A stretch of 64,000 nucleotides of DNA from Candida dubliniensis CD36 (GCF_000026945.1 NC_012867.1:1178001-1242000), one strand, 5' to 3'. Counted from the stretch's first letter, positions 29,967 to 40,667 are shown. Numbers and translations are program-made. The notes: generated by a model from the sequence alone, not told the origin.

Positions 29967-31481
29967 ATGACAACCAGGAAAGAATCTGAATCAAATAATC
30001 TAGTTAAAAATGGTTCAGATATAGACTACACTAGACATTTGCTGGATTTTCAGAAAAGAGCACGTCTTGATGATGTTACAATTGATCAATATGAACATCA
30101 AATTAACATAATATTCCAAATAGCCAATATTCTACAGCATGACGCAAGAAAAGGTTTAGATGATCTATATTATCTTCTAGATCATGAGCTACCGACACCG
30201 TCAATCTTTTCAATAATTAGTCTATCAATACAGTTAAAGAAGCTTCAACTATTGGATTTGAAACTAAGATTCGGTTCTATCCGCAGGGCAAGAGAGCAAT
30301 TAACTACGAAAGTTGAACAGTTAACAGATAAAAAGTTGCTTTTCGAGCAAAAGTTAGACCAAATAAGACTTAAGATGCTTAAAAGGGAGGCATCTATGAT
30401 ACGAATATATGAGGACGAATTGGAGAAGTTAAACACAAAAATAGAAGATTATCATTTGACAAAGATAAAACAGGTAGAGCTCCAAGCACTAAAACTACAA
30501 CATGCTAATTTTAAAGTTATATGTGAAGTATCATTCCATCAAAAGGATAAAAAGTTGTTTTTAAACCAACAGCCCATATTGAAAGTAGACGAGTTTTTGG
30601 GGTATAATTTATTAGTGATAAACCAATTTCTTGAAAGATTAATTGTTTTACAGTCGCAGTTATCCTATTTATTCAACATGGGATTACCATATTTGAATGA
30701 GCTAATTACGTTTTTGCCCGATGAAAAGTTTTATAACTTAATTCAAAAAAAGGAAATGATAATATTGGGGAGAGATGTCAATGAAGAAGATCACGAGCAA
30801 GAGGACTTGAAAACACCAAGTATCCCTAATGACATCCAGAACCCTACAGAAAAGATCTTTAGGATGGGGGATGGATATAATTTACCACCTTCATCGAAAA
30901 CGTTGAACTATCAAATGCGCCGAAGAGCGTCTTCTGTCGAACCTGCAGATTTAAACAACATTCCCGTCATTAAAGAACAATCTCTGCCTTTGTCATCTTC
31001 ATCAAAGAAATCTGTATCTAAGAAGATAATAATCCCACACAAAATAATAAACAAACCTTTCAATAAGCTATCAATTAAGGATTTTCTCAAATTTGTCAAT
31101 GTCATAGTTAAAATTATAATCAATTTTCAATCATTTCTCATTAGCACAAACAGTAACGAGGAACCCAAAATACTGGATTGGTGTGATTTCCAAATAATTC
31201 TTCAAGAAGTTATAAAGGTAGACCAGGTGTTGAAAGATCGAATTTATAATGAGTCTCCTGTAAATACCGTAATTACCCAGATTTCAAAAAAAATTGAAAC
31301 CAAAGGAAACTTTGAAAGTACAATGGAGCTTGTTTATAACACTCTCATGAGATCGTCATATAGTAGGAAACAGCACTGCGGGCCAGTAGCATTACAAGAT
31401 TTGAACCTCAAATCATTAATCAGCAATCAACCTAAGCTAAATTTTAGCAACGAATGGGATATTGTGAGTGGAATGTTGTAA
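29967..31481 (+). CDS. Probable Vps38/UVRAG-like PI3-kinase complex II subunit
   Basis: The 504-residue frame starts at ATG 29967; an earlier open stretch has only a TTG start. Residues 30-180 are helical with a strong coiled coil (many Leu, Lys and Glu at heptad spacing, about 100-175). This is followed by a region with VSFHQKDKKLFLNQQPIL and a Lys/Ile-rich C-terminal part that ends NEWDIVSGML. This layout fits the Vps38/UVRAG/Atg14 family, whose members bring Vps34-Vps15-Vps30 to endosomes or autophagosomes. The final WDIVSGML resembles the end of Vps38-type proteins as I remember them. The assignment is by layout and short motifs only; another coiled-coil trafficking protein remains possible. 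Confidence 0.5.
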   Translation: MTTRKESESNNLVKNGSDIDYTRHLLDFQKRARLDDVTIDQYEHQINIIFQIANILQHDARKGLDDLYYLLDHELPTPSIFSIISLSIQLKKLQLLDLKLRFGSIRRAREQLTTKVEQLTDKKLLFEQKLDQIRLKMLKREASMIRIYEDELEKLNTKIEDYHLTKIKQVELQALKLQHANFKVICEVSFHQKDKKLFLNQQPILKVDEFLGYNLLVINQFLERLIVLQSQLSYLFNMGLPYLNELITFLPDEKFYNLIQKKEMIILGRDVNEEDHEQEDLKTPSIPNDIQNPTEKIFRMGDGYNLPPSSKTLNYQMRRRASSVEPADLNNIPVIKEQSLPLSSSSKKSVSKKIIIPHKIINKPFNKLSIKDFLKFVNVIVKIIINFQSFLISTNSNEEPKILDWCDFQIILQEVIKVDQVLKDRIYNESPVNTVITQISKKIETKGNFESTMELVYNTLMRSSYSRKQHCGPVALQDLNLKSLISNQPKLNFSNEWDIVSGML

Positions 31482-31834
31482 TTAGTGAACATAAGTAGAA
31501 ATAAATCCTCTCAAATGAAATATTAAATCAATTTACTTATTTTGAATCTGTAATTACCCTAACCATCAGTACTACTTGTTACATTTTGAAGAACCTTCAG
31601 CAAGTATAGGTCGTGCGTGGTTTCAAAAAGTAATTTAAATCTGAATTTGTTTCAACGAGTTTTTGACAATGTTGAATATAAAGTGAACAAAAAAAAAAAA
31701 AAAAAGAGAAAAAAGAGAGTGAAATTGGCCGTTTCTTATCGTTCTTGTTGTTTTCTATAAATTTTTTCATCTTATTTATTTCTACAATCAATTTCAGCAT
31801 TCTTTTTCTTTTTCATTTTATTTAACAAGCAATA
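31482..31834. promoter_or_regulatory. VMA2 upstream region
   Basis: The 353-base spacer contains an A17 run near 31689-31705 and T/C-rich sequence just before the VMA2 start. Such pyrimidine-rich leaders are common before highly expressed yeast genes. No other feature is seen. Confidence 0.45.
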
Positions 31835-33370
31835 ATGTCACTTTCTGATAAAGAATTGTTTGAATTAAACAAAAAAGCAGTAACAGAGGGTTTCAAAATC
31901 AAACCAAGAATTAATTATAACACTGTTGGTGGTGTCAATGGTCCATTGGTTATCTTAGACAATGTTAAATTCCCACGTTACAATGAAATTGTTAATTTGA
32001 CGTTGCCAGATGGCTCTGTGAGACAGGGGCAAGTTTTAGAAGTTAGAGGTACCAAGGCAATTGTTCAAGTTTTCGAAGGTACGTCAGGTATCGATGTTAA
32101 AAAAACCAGAGTTGAATTTACTGGTGAAAATTTGAAAATTCCTGTTTCCGAAGATATGTTGGGTAGAATTTTTGATGGTTCAGGTAGACCAATTGACAAA
32201 GGACCAAAGATATTTGCTGAAGACTATTTGGATATTAATGGATCACCAATTAATCCATATGCTCGTATTTATCCTGAAGAAATGATTTCCACTGGTGTTT
32301 CTGCAATTGATACTATGAACTCAATTGCTAGAGGTCAAAAAATCCCAATTTTCTCAGCCTCTGGTTTACCTCATAATGAAATTGCTGCCCAAATTTGTAG
32401 ACAAGCAGGGTTGGTCAGACCAACAAAAGATGTCCACGATGGTCATGAAGAGAATTTCTCCATTGTGTTTGCTGCTATGGGTGTAAACTTGGAAACATCA
32501 AGATTTTTCAAACAAGATTTCGAAGAAAACGGGTCTTTGGAAAGAACTACCTTGTTTTTGAATTTGGCTAATGATCCTACAATTGAAAGAATTATTACCC
32601 CACGTTTGGCTTTGACCACTGCTGAATTCTTGGCTTATCAAACTGAAAGACACGTTTTGACTATTTTGACAGATATGTCCTCTTATGCCGATGCCTTGAG
32701 AGAAGTCTCTGCTGCCAGAGAAGAAGTCCCAGGTAGAAGAGGTTATCCAGGTTATATGTACACTGATTTGTCAACAATCTATGAAAGAGCTGGTAGAGTT
32801 GAAGGTAGAAATGGTTCTATCACCCAAGTGCCAATTTTGACTATGCCTAATGATGATATTACCCATCCAATTCCTGATTTGACTGGTTATATTACTGAAG
32901 GTCAAATTTTCATTGATAGACAATTGCACAACAGAGGTATTTATCCGCCAATCAATGTGTTACCTTCATTATCACGTTTGATGAAATCTGCTATTGGTGA
33001 AGGTATGACCAGAAAGGATCACGGTGATGTATCCAATCAATTGTATGCTAAATATGCCATTGGTAAAGATGCTGCTGCAATGAAAGCTGTTGTTGGGGAA
33101 GAAGCGTTGTCTACAGAAGATAAATTGTCCTTAGAATTTTTGGAGAAATTTGAAAAGAACTTCATTTCTCAAGGAGCCTACGAAAACAGATCTATTTTTG
33201 AATCTTTAGACTTGGCCTGGTCATTATTAAGAATCTATCCTAAGGAATTGTTAAATAGAATCAGTCCAAAGATTTTGGAAGAGTTCTACGGTAGAGATAG
33301 GGAACAAGATGATGATGAAGACGAAGAAGAAGACCCAGATAAATCTGGTGATAAATTAATTGATGCTTAG
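31835..33370 (+). CDS. VMA2: Vacuolar H+-ATPase subunit B, Vma2
   Basis: The 511-residue protein is the non-catalytic B subunit of the V1 sector. It has the ATPase alpha/beta fold without a P-loop and the family signature [10 protein letters not shown] near 371-380. [17 protein letters not shown] beta-barrel sequence lies at the N-terminus, and an acidic Asp/Glu tail (near 490-505) closes the protein. With Vma1 it forms the A3B3 head that drives proton pumping into vacuoles. Codon use is strongly biased to the preferred set of this clade (ttg, aga, ggt) with almost no CTG, which indicates high expression. Length agrees with yeast Vma2 (517). Confidence 0.96.
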   Translation: MSLSDKELFELNKKAVTEGFKIKPRINYNTVGGVNGPLVILDNVKFPRYNEIVNLTLPDGSVRQGQVLEVRGTKAIVQVFEGTSGIDVKKTRVEFTGENLKIPVSEDMLGRIFDGSGRPIDKGPKIFAEDYLDINGSPINPYARIYPEEMISTGVSAIDTMNSIARGQKIPIFSASGLPHNEIAAQICRQAGLVRPTKDVHDGHEENFSIVFAAMGVNLETSRFFKQDFEENGSLERTTLFLNLANDPTIERIITPRLALTTAEFLAYQTERHVLTILTDMSSYADALREVSAAREEVPGRRGYPGYMYTDLSTIYERAGRVEGRNGSITQVPILTMPNDDITHPIPDLTGYITEGQIFIDRQLHNRGIYPPINVLPSLSRLMKSAIGEGMTRKDHGDVSNQLYAKYAIGKDAAAMKAVVGEEALSTEDKLSLEFLEKFEKNFISQGAYENRSIFESLDLAWSLLRIYPKELLNRISPKILEEFYGRDREQDDDEDEEEDPDKSGDKLIDA

Positions 33371-33510
33371 AAAGATTTCAAGGTTTAGTAGATATCATTT
33401 TTTGTTATTATGATAATTCTATCAAGACTTCTACTATTAATAGTATTATGCACTATTCTTTTTTTTTTTTTAATTCAGACAAAAATTATCTATATTATAC
33501 AGTGATCTAT

Positions 33511-35886
33511 TTACAATCCCTTTTTTGTGTTACCAATGTAATTGATAGCAGAACCTGCTTTAAAGAACTCAACTTGGTCTTTGGACATTGTATGTTTGGC
33601 TAAAATTTCAAATTCAGAACCATCTCTTTTAGTAACTTTAACACGTAAAGTACCTCCATTGTTACCGTCCTTGGCAATCATTTCTTTCAAATCTATAGTT
33701 GTCAACAAATCACCAGATGAAATTCTGTCGTAATCGTTTTCGTCTGCAAAAGTTAATGGCAACATTCCTTGTTTCTTCAAATTGGTTTCGTGGATTCTAG
33801 CAAAAGATTTAACGAAAATCACTGAGCCTCCTAAGAAACGAGGTGATAATGCAGCGTGTTCTCTAGCAGAACCTTCACCATAATTATGTTCGGCTACTAC
33901 AACCCAAGGTCTAGATTCATCCTTCCATTTAATCATCAATTCAGGAATACCGTATGCATCACCATTCAAATCATAAGCCTTGTTAACTTCACCTGTTTCT
34001 TTGTTCACAGCACCGATCAATGTGTTATATGAAATGTTTTCCAAATGACCCTTGTATTTCAACCAGACACCAGCAGCTGAAATATGATCGGTAGTACATT
34101 TTCCTTCGACCTTTAATAAGACTGTGGTTGACAACTCTTCACCAGACCATGGTTGGAAAGGCTCCAAAAGTTGTAATCTATCTGAGCTTGGTGATACATT
34201 GACTTCAACTTCTGGTTTTGGTTGTGGGTTTGCTTCAGGGTAAAATTCAGAACGGCCAGGGATGAATCCAGATTGTGGCAAATCTTTACCTTGCGGTGGT
34301 TGGAATCTGAACTCTTCACCATTTGGTAATTTGATTGAATCCGTCACTGGATTGAAATTCATATCTCCCGAATATATCATGGCTGTGACCATATCTGGAG
34401 AAGTTAAAAAGTTCATAGTATTTCTGTTACCATCGTTTCTGGCACGGAAATTTCTGTTGAATGAAGTGAAAATGGCATTAAAGTCTGTTGATGTCTTTGG
34501 GACATCGGTTCTGTCCCATTGACCAATACATGGTCCACATGCATTAGCCAACACTATGGCACCATTGCTCTCAAAAGTGTTTATTAAGCCATCTCTTTCA
34601 ATTGTGGCTCTGATTTGTTCTGACCCTGGTGTGACAAAAAAAGGAATTTTGGGTTTTAATCCAACTGCTTCCGCTTGTTTGATGATAGAAACAGCACGGG
34701 ACATGTCTTGGTACGAAGAGTTGGTACATGAACCAATTAACCCAGCAGAAACGGTTTCTGGCCAACCTTCCTTTTGAGCGGTCTCACCGAATTTAGAAAT
34801 CGGAGTAGACAAATCTGGGGTAAAAGGCCCGTTCACATGGGGCTCTAATTCAGAAAGATTGATCTCAATGACTTTATCGTATTCTGCCCTTTCATCAGCT
34901 TGCAAAAATTTAAATTCAGAATTCACCAAATCAGCAGCTTCGGCAATTGGTTCTCTATGTGTCTCAATCAAATACCTCTTGTGGGCTTCTTGGTATGGGA
35001 AAGTCGACGTAGTAGCACCAATTTCGGCACCCATATTACAGATAGTAGCCATACCAGTACATGATAATGTTTTAACACCATCACCAAAGTATTCTACGAT
35101 ATATCCAGTACCACCTCTGACAGTCAAAATACCTGCCAATGTAGTGATTACATCTTTGGGGGAACTCCATCCAGATAATTGTCCAGTTAATTTGACACCC
35201 AAAATCTTTGGTGCTTTTAATTCCCAAGGAGTACCAGTCAATGCGTCAACAGCATCTGCACCACCAACACCAATGGCAATTGCACCCAAACCGCCCGCAT
35301 TGGGGGTATGAGAATCGGTACCTAACATCATCAAACCTGGTGCAGCAAAGTTCTCCAAAACAATTTGATGAATGATACCTGATCCTGGTCCCCAAAACTG
35401 AATACCGTATTTTTCACCACAACTCTGCAAAAAATCAAAAACCTCTTTATTTGTTGCTATGGATTTAACTAAATCTTCCTCGGCACCATCTTTACCGACA
35501 ATCAAATGGTCACAATGAATGGAGGCTGGAACTGCGGTAGAACTCATACCACACGTCATAAATTGTAATAATGCCATCTGAGCAGAAGCATCTTGCATGG
35601 CTACTCTATCTGGGTGCAACTTCAAATACTGTTGGCCCCTTATATCACTTACGTTGGATGAAGTAAGACTCTCTTCTGGATTGCATAAATGTGAATATAA
35701 AATCTTTTCTGCTAATGTCAATGGTTGATTTTTCAATATTTTCTTAACCGTCGATAAGTTGTTGATCAATTTAGAATATGGTGGAGTTCTCGATTGATAC
35801 TCTGGAGGAACTGAAAAGTTAAATGCTTGAGTGGCTAACGCACGTCTCGATACGTTGCCGCTTAATACTGATCTGGCTCTTAACAT
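33511..35886 (-). CDS. ACO2: Mitochondrial aconitase paralogue Aco2
   Basis: The 791-residue protein is an aconitase with an Arg/Ser-rich, Asp/Glu-free mitochondrial presequence (first 20 residues). The cluster-binding cysteines lie in GSCTNSSYQD and ACGPCIGQW. The substrate-binding sequences GTDSHTPNAGG and the swivel-domain GEGSAREHAA are present. Aconitases interconvert citrate and isocitrate. The Saccharomyces Aco2 works in the homocitrate branch of lysine synthesis. I choose ACO2 over ACO1 from its sequence and neighbours as I recall them; the two are similar, so the paralogue call is less certain than the family. A CACGTGAC site lies 266 bases upstream. Confidence 0.82.
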   Translation of the reverse strand: MLRARSVLSGNVSRRALATQAFNFSVPPEYQSRTPPYSKLINNLSTVKKILKNQPLTLAEKILYSHLCNPEESLTSSNVSDIRGQQYLKLHPDRVAMQDASAQMALLQFMTCGMSSTAVPASIHCDHLIVGKDGAEEDLVKSIATNKEVFDFLQSCGEKYGIQFWGPGSGIIHQIVLENFAAPGLMMLGTDSHTPNAGGLGAIAIGVGGADAVDALTGTPWELKAPKILGVKLTGQLSGWSSPKDVITTLAGILTVRGGTGYIVEYFGDGVKTLSCTGMATICNMGAEIGATTSTFPYQEAHKRYLIETHREPIAEAADLVNSEFKFLQADERAEYDKVIEINLSELEPHVNGPFTPDLSTPISKFGETAQKEGWPETVSAGLIGSCTNSSYQDMSRAVSIIKQAEAVGLKPKIPFFVTPGSEQIRATIERDGLINTFESNGAIVLANACGPCIGQWDRTDVPKTSTDFNAIFTSFNRNFRARNDGNRNTMNFLTSPDMVTAMIYSGDMNFNPVTDSIKLPNGEEFRFQPPQGKDLPQSGFIPGRSEFYPEANPQPKPEVEVNVSPSSDRLQLLEPFQPWSGEELSTTVLLKVEGKCTTDHISAAGVWLKYKGHLENISYNTLIGAVNKETGEVNKAYDLNGDAYGIPELMIKWKDESRPWVVVAEHNYGEGSAREHAALSPRFLGGSVIFVKSFARIHETNLKKQGMLPLTFADENDYDRISSGDLLTTIDLKEMIAKDGNNGGTLRVKVTKRDGSEFEILAKHTMSKDQVEFFKAGSAINYIGNTKKGL

Positions 35887-36214
35887 TGTCTAATAAATAG
35901 AAAAACAACCAAAGAAGGGAAATTATAGGAGTGAAAAAAAAAAAAAAAAAAAAAAAAGAAAGAAGAATGAAAAATAAAACAGTGTAAAAAACTCTCTACT
36001 ATTTGTACTGTCCAATAAGTGTTAGCATAGATATGATTACATGGTGGAGAGAGAGAACCAAAAAAAAAAATTTTTTTCTTCTCCTACATGCTGCAAAGGC
36101 TAATCAATTGAGATATGACTCAATTTGGGGAAATGCCGTTTTTACTATAGGCACGTGACCTTCCACTATTTACTCACACATCATACATGATTTCATATTT
36201 TTTTTTCTATAAAT
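35887..36214. promoter_or_regulatory. ACO2 upstream region
   Basis: The 328-base spacer has an A24 run near 35934-35957, a poly-A/poly-T stretch near 36061-36077, and the CACGTG site at 36152. The 3' end of LCL2 borders it. Confidence 0.5.
36152..36159 (+). promoter_or_regulatory. CACGTGAC, Cbf1-type site
   Basis: CACGTGAC read on the other strand is GTCACGTG, the consensus for the bHLH factor Cbf1. In Candida, Cbf1 binds near genes of respiration, sulfur metabolism and ribosomal proteins. The site fits regulation of the adjacent aconitase gene, but binding is inferred from the motif only. Confidence 0.45.
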
Positions 36215-36619
36215 TCATACTAATCCCCTCCAAGCTCTATTTACCCATCCGCAATCTCTTATGTTGTCATCTTTGGCATCTATTTTCCAATTAGTCTTTG
36301 GATCGTTGTACTTTTCAGAAATGCCCTCTCCAGCTGGTTTTGAAATACACACAAATCTTCCATCTGGTAGAAAGCATCTTATTTGGGACGATGGGTAAGG
36401 GCAAGGGCAAAACTTTGGTGCTTCAACACACAATCCTGTATCTGGACATAGATATTTATCACATTGGGAATTCAAAACTACACTTTCATATTCTTGAGGG
36501 GTTCTTACGCCTTGATTCTGTTGTTGTCTACCACCAGCATTGAAATTATTCAAAAAATCAAAGATATTAGCAGATGCCAATGCAATAGCAAAAGTTATAA
36601 CGATTAGTTTCTGAAACAT
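36215..36619 (-). CDS. LCL2: ER protein Lcl2
   Basis: This 134-residue protein has an N-terminal signal peptide (about residues 1-17, [12 protein letters not shown] core) and a small Cys-rich domain ([21 protein letters not shown], about residues 53-75, followed by further Cys at IRCF, FVCIS and RDCGW). This matches the long-chronological-lifespan protein Lcl2 of yeasts, which is an ER-lumen protein linked to ER-associated degradation. The Gln/Asn-rich linker after the signal peptide (GGRQQQNQG) is typical. It has no membrane anchor beyond the signal, so it is soluble in the secretory pathway. It is divergent from the tRNA cluster. Confidence 0.88.
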   Translation of the reverse strand: MFQKLIVITFAIALASANIFDFLNNFNAGGRQQQNQGVRTPQEYESVVLNSQCDKYLCPDTGLCVEAPKFCPCPYPSSQIRCFLPDGRFVCISKPAGEGISEKYNDPKTNWKIDAKDDNIRDCGWVNRAWRGLV

Positions 36620-37053
36620 GGTTTATTTGAGGAAGTGATTGGGTCGATTAATGAGCTGGATAGTGGAAAAAAATAAAAACACGTCAACTATTTTTTTTTT
36701 TCTTCCAGAAATGTCGACCTTGGCGTTAAAAAAAAAAAAAAATTTCTCACTCATCTAGAAAAGAGCCTTCACCACATCAACCAAAGTCACTTCTTTGTAT
36801 TTAATTCGAGAAAATGATGTAGAATACATGTTTTTCCGAATGTAACTACTAGTAGGTTATCAATATATGTGATCATTGGATTTGTTAGTAGTTATTTGTT
36901 TCGTGATTTAGTGTGTTAGTTCTCTTTTGGAGACCACATATGTTTCTCCACTCTAATTAAATTGTAGAAGATGCAACGAACCTTGAAGTCACCAAATTTT
37001 TATCAAAACAAATAGATACATAAATAACTACAAAAAAAAACTTAAAAAAATAA
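36620..37053. promoter_or_regulatory. LCL2 upstream spacer
   Basis: The 434-base spacer is AT-rich with T and A runs at 36691-36703 and 36727-36741. T-runs on the minus strand next to the tRNA 3' end serve as its Pol III terminator. I recognise no LTR fragment. Confidence 0.4.
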
Positions 37054-37144
37054 GGGGCAAACGGGGAATTGAACCCCGGACCTCCTCGAGACTTATGTTT
37101 GAATTATACCCAAACGAGGAATCATACCACTAGACCATTCGCCC
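37054..37144 (-). tRNA. tRNA-Pro (UGG), with 19-base intron
   Basis: The minus strand reads GGGCGAATGGTCTAGTGGTA at its 5' end and closes with the complementary acceptor TTTGCCC plus discriminator C. The anticodon stem CCTCG/CGAGG encloses loop TT-TGG-G...T, giving anticodon UGG. A 19-base intron follows position 37 and contains CAAAC, which can pair with the anticodon region as is usual for pre-tRNA splicing. The T arm is CCGGG/GTTCAAT. A run of T follows the 3' end as terminator. Confidence 0.93.
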
Positions 37145-37646
37145 TAAATTGTGACAACGCTACCAACTGTGTTTATTACCTGAAATTATTCCAACAAGGT
37201 TGTCAGAGATACAAACTTAACTATCTAAGAGAAACAACATCAAAATGGACAGCTAGACAATATCAGTAGAGCTCACGGTATTAAAAAAATTGTCACGATA
37301 AGTTAAGCATTATTGTTGACAAATCTAAAATGCAATTAACGTGTAAGATAATACCCAGAATAATTTGCAATCGTTATAACAGCATTATGCTGAAAATGAG
37401 AGCAAGAAAGACCGACAAAATGATATGGTTTGTTACTAAAATGTAAGAATTTCTGGTTAAAGATATTATTCCTGTGAAGGGTTTTGCTTGTTGTGTCCAA
37501 GTAAATTGTTATTGTTCAAAAACTTGCTCCCATCTTTAGTATACCAAATTCTTGTTGGAGTCACTGTTTCACTTTTTAACTGAATAAAACCGTCTTTTAG
37601 CTAATGATTTAAAAAAGGAATGTTGCTGGAATTAAAAAAAAAAGTT
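37145..37646. other. Spacer between the two tRNA-Pro genes
   Basis: This 502-base stretch is AT-rich and has no open frame, LTR signature or RNA gene that I can recognise. Confidence 0.4.
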
Positions 37647-37738
37647 GGGGCAAACGGGGAATTGAACCCCGGACCTCCTCGAATTTTATGTTTGGTGAAA
37701 AACCCAAACGAGGAATCATACCACTAGACCATTCGCCC
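37647..37738 (-). tRNA. tRNA-Pro (UGG), with 20-base intron
   Basis: The exons are identical to those of the tRNA-Pro at 37054 (same acceptor, D, anticodon and T arms, anticodon UGG, discriminator C). The intron is 20 bases and different in sequence, sharing only CAAACATAA with the other copy, which is the part that can pair with the anticodon. Poly-T follows the 3' end. Confidence 0.93.
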
Positions 37739-38352
37739 AAATTTGCGAAATTCCCACTTTCTAACTACAATATATGGTTAAAACCTGTATACATTTAAGA
37801 TTCTAAAAGCTTTTTTGGTACAATTACATGCGTACACATTCTATCCTTTTATATTATATATCCTCTTAATTACATTTTTTGGGTTAGCTTATGATATCCA
37901 ATATGTCACGTACGGGATTAGAAATTGGATAATCGAGTTTGCAAAACTCTTGTTGATTTGAAAACTTTTAATCAGAATTTGGGTCAAATCCTTTTCAAAA
38001 AAAAGTATTAATTTCAAAGTACTGAAAAGAAAATTTTATGATCTTCCTAGTACTACTGCTGAATAACCAAATCAATACCGAGATTCAATTTTATATATAA
38101 TTATTCCAAAGACGTCTTTTTGGTTGCGAACTAACAAAAGACAATAAAATACCGGTGCAACACATTGCTATTTCCGATTATATGGAAGCTACGGTAGCGA
38201 GACTTATTGATATTCTATAAATATGAAACTTCTATTATTATGAAACCTCTATAAATATAATTAATTATGATTTGAATGATTAAAAAGATCTTCGTATTGA
38301 TACATCTTCTAAAAAAAAAAAACAACAAATAGGAAATTTAACCACTTAGACA
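37739..38352. other. Spacer between tRNA-Pro and the ISC1 3' end
   Basis: The 614-base spacer is AT-rich. A partial direct repeat (ctataaatat and tatgaaac) lies near 38215-38260. No gene is visible. Confidence 0.4.
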
Positions 38353-39669
38353 CTATACCTCCTTCTTCCTGATATAAGTATAAGCATCTTCCACTTCCAT
38401 TTGTACTTCCTGTAAAGCTCTCAGCTCAGCCCGGACCCCCATATACCATATTAACCCATTGATTAAACCTGTCACCACCACCAATGTAGTCAAAAACAAA
38501 AAGATCACAGAAACCCAAGCTGCTGCGTTTGCAACAAAAACCACTGCAACATGCATTCCAACAACAAATATGATCGATATTATAAAATGCAACTTTCGCC
38601 AAAGTATTTGGAATGGGATTGTGAATCTTCGGTATTGAGATATTTCAGCCAAAAGTTCTCTATAAACCGATTCCTTTTCTTCATTATCTGAAACTTCATC
38701 AGCCAGTCCAATTCTTTCTTCCTTTGGCCTAATCACCAAATCCACGCTGTACGCAAAATGGTCTGAGTAGGAGCAAGAAAGAGGAGGGGGTAATTTATCA
38801 ACAAACTTAACCTGAGCAGCCACTGGTGTGATATTAGAAGCATCAATTAGTGCATAATCCAAACGACAGGCCTCCCAAAGTGGTCTGGATTCCCTCCACG
38901 TGTTAAGCCTAGAATTGCATGTCACGCCTGCTAACGATATTTGGTCCTCAAGAGAAAGTGTAGCTATTTGGTCATTTGGAACAACATTATCCGCGTTCAA
39001 AACATTCCAAGAATCGGTTAGTCCACCTTCAACGGTAAATAGTTTGTATGGCAACGAGTCTGGCTTAGAATTTAAATCACCGACTTGAATTACTGCATAC
39101 CCCGCTTTTTTCAACATTCGAACCAATTTGGCAAAGTCCCAGGCTTGGCAGGCTCTATGAGTAGAGTAACTGGCATCTCCAGAACCATAGGGAGCATGCA
39201 TATGGGAGTTTAGTAATGCAATTGGCAAAATATCAGGGTGGTGTGGCTGGAACATGGTAACTGCAATACTTTTACCAACATAAAAGTCACCTCTGAAAAA
39301 TGCGGATGGCCGGCCATTGATGGGGAACCGGTAAAGAAAAGTTTCGGCAATGGAAATCTTTGACAAAACAGCCAACCCAGGACCACTTACTATACCAGCT
39401 TTAAAGACTCGTCTATACGGATATCGCGGACGACACACTAAATCTAAGTACTGCCAATCTTCTTCACACCAAATCTCTTGTAAAGCAACTATGTCATAAT
39501 CTTCATCAGGACTCTTGGGATTTGCAAGAGCATCTGCAATTGCTCGCAATCTCTCCTTTCTATGCTTTGATATAAATTTTAGACCCCAAGTGTTAAATGT
39601 TAAAAGTTTAATGAATTGTTTTTTAGGTTCACTAACAACCTTTGAACCACCAAGATCATCTAGACTCAT
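38353..39669 (-). CDS. ISC1: Inositol phosphosphingolipid phospholipase C, Isc1
   Basis: The 438-residue enzyme is a neutral-sphingomyelinase-type member of the DNase I/exo-endonuclease fold. It has LTFNTWGLKF (23-32), ALQEIWCEE near 64 with the Mg-binding Glu, NSHMHAPYG, QVGDLNSKPD near 195 and the catalytic SDHFAYSVD near 304. Two membrane helices follow at about 357-410. Isc1 cleaves inositol phosphorylceramides to ceramide and is activated by anionic phospholipids; in Saccharomyces it moves from ER to mitochondria at the diauxic shift. The C-terminal two-helix anchor is typical of the family. It is divergent from SPC25, 278 bases apart. Confidence 0.9.
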   Translation of the reverse strand: MSLDDLGGSKVVSEPKKQFIKLLTFNTWGLKFISKHRKERLRAIADALANPKSPDEDYDIVALQEIWCEEDWQYLDLVCRPRYPYRRVFKAGIVSGPGLAVLSKISIAETFLYRFPINGRPSAFFRGDFYVGKSIAVTMFQPHHPDILPIALLNSHMHAPYGSGDASYSTHRACQAWDFAKLVRMLKKAGYAVIQVGDLNSKPDSLPYKLFTVEGGLTDSWNVLNADNVVPNDQIATLSLEDQISLAGVTCNSRLNTWRESRPLWEACRLDYALIDASNITPVAAQVKFVDKLPPPLSCSYSDHFAYSVDLVIRPKEERIGLADEVSDNEEKESVYRELLAEISQYRRFTIPFQILWRKLHFIISIIFVVGMHVAVVFVANAAAWVSVIFLFLTTLVVVTGLINGLIWYMGVRAELRALQEVQMEVEDAYTYIRKKEV

Positions 39670-39947
39670 GCTTCAGTATTCCAGCAAGCACTCAGATATA
39701 ATCAAATAGTATATATATATATCTGTCTCTTACGTACAATGGTAATTAATTTGGTTGTTTACTGAATGGGTTTCAGAATTTCTCTTAACAGTATTTGGTT
39801 TCTGCATAATATTTTTGTTTTGTTGTTTTGTTTTTTTCTATTGCATAAAGATCGTTTGTTTTGATGTCTCAAGTTTTTTTTTTTTTTTTTTTTTTGGTTG
39901 TTTTGGTTTTGTTGTTACCACTTAATCATCACCAACAGCATCTAATC

Positions 39948-40667
39948 ATGGACACGGTAGAACGAGCCTACGAAAAGTTTCAAAATCAGATGATTGCATT
40001 TGATAACTTGAAGATTGAAATGAACGAGCTAGCAGTGGATCTAGATCAGCAACTATCTGACAAGCAATCGCTAATTCTACAACAGGAACAAGATCATAAA
40101 CAAAAAGTCAATGACTTGACCAACCAGGAATACAAGCTAAAGATCCAGGCTAAATCGTTAAAGGAAAAAGAAAACGCCACAAGAGACAAGTTGAATTTGG
40201 CAATGCGTTCTTTAGAACAACAAAAACTGAAAGTGGAAGATTTGGTAAAGAAGAAACAAAGTTTGGTTGACACAAAACAGGAATTGGAATCACAGATAAA
40301 ACAACTTGAAACAACCATTGAACAGGGAACGAAGGAGCTCAATAAGTCAAACGACAATATGCTGTTGCAAATGAACAAGAACCTAGTCGAATTAAACAAA
40401 TACGAAGTATACACCGGTTTAAAGATTGAGGTACAGAGTAACGAGCTAATGCGTTTCAAATTCTTCAACTTGGATCCCAATGATTATGACAGAGAGTTTG
40501 CTATTACTTTGAATATTGGTGGTAGCACATACATTATAGAGGACACAAGTCCCAAATTATCTGAAGAAACTGTTAATCAGATACAAGATAAATTAAACCA
40601 ACATAAACAGCTTAGTAAGTTCCTAAAAGAAGTTAGGAATCTCTTCAAAGACTTTGTGCAGTATTAG
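39948..40667 (+). CDS. SPC25: Kinetochore Ndc80-complex subunit Spc25
   Basis: The frame is open from 39861, but the first part is a poly-T-encoded Phe/Leu stretch, so I take ATG 39948, giving 239 residues. The protein starts MDTVERAYEKF, has a long coiled coil (about 15-150, dense in Lys, Glu, Gln and Leu) and ends in a small globular RWD-type domain (about 155-239, with EVYTGLKIEVQ and ITLNIGGSTYII). Spc25 pairs with Spc24 and links the Ndc80 complex to Mis12 and CENP-T at the kinetochore. The length suits the family (221 in Saccharomyces). Confidence 0.85.
   Translation: MDTVERAYEKFQNQMIAFDNLKIEMNELAVDLDQQLSDKQSLILQQEQDHKQKVNDLTNQEYKLKIQAKSLKEKENATRDKLNLAMRSLEQQKLKVEDLVKKKQSLVDTKQELESQIKQLETTIEQGTKELNKSNDNMLLQMNKNLVELNKYEVYTGLKIEVQSNELMRFKFFNLDPNDYDREFAITLNIGGSTYIIEDTSPKLSEETVNQIQDKLNQHKQLSKFLKEVRNLFKDFVQY

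Noticed and set aside
34859..35311. 150-codon plus-strand frame inside ACO2
   Set aside because: It is antisense to conserved aconitase sequence including the substrate motif, so it is a shadow.
37145..38352. LTR fragments next to the tRNA-Pro genes
   Set aside because: tRNA flanks often hold LTRs in Candida, but I found no paired TG...CA ends, target duplication or known LTR sequence.
39861..39947. N-terminal extension of SPC25 with a poly-Phe/Leu stretch
   Set aside because: It is encoded by a T-run and hydrophobic leader-like sequence, while the kinetochore protein begins with MDTVERAYE; the extension is probably untranslated leader.
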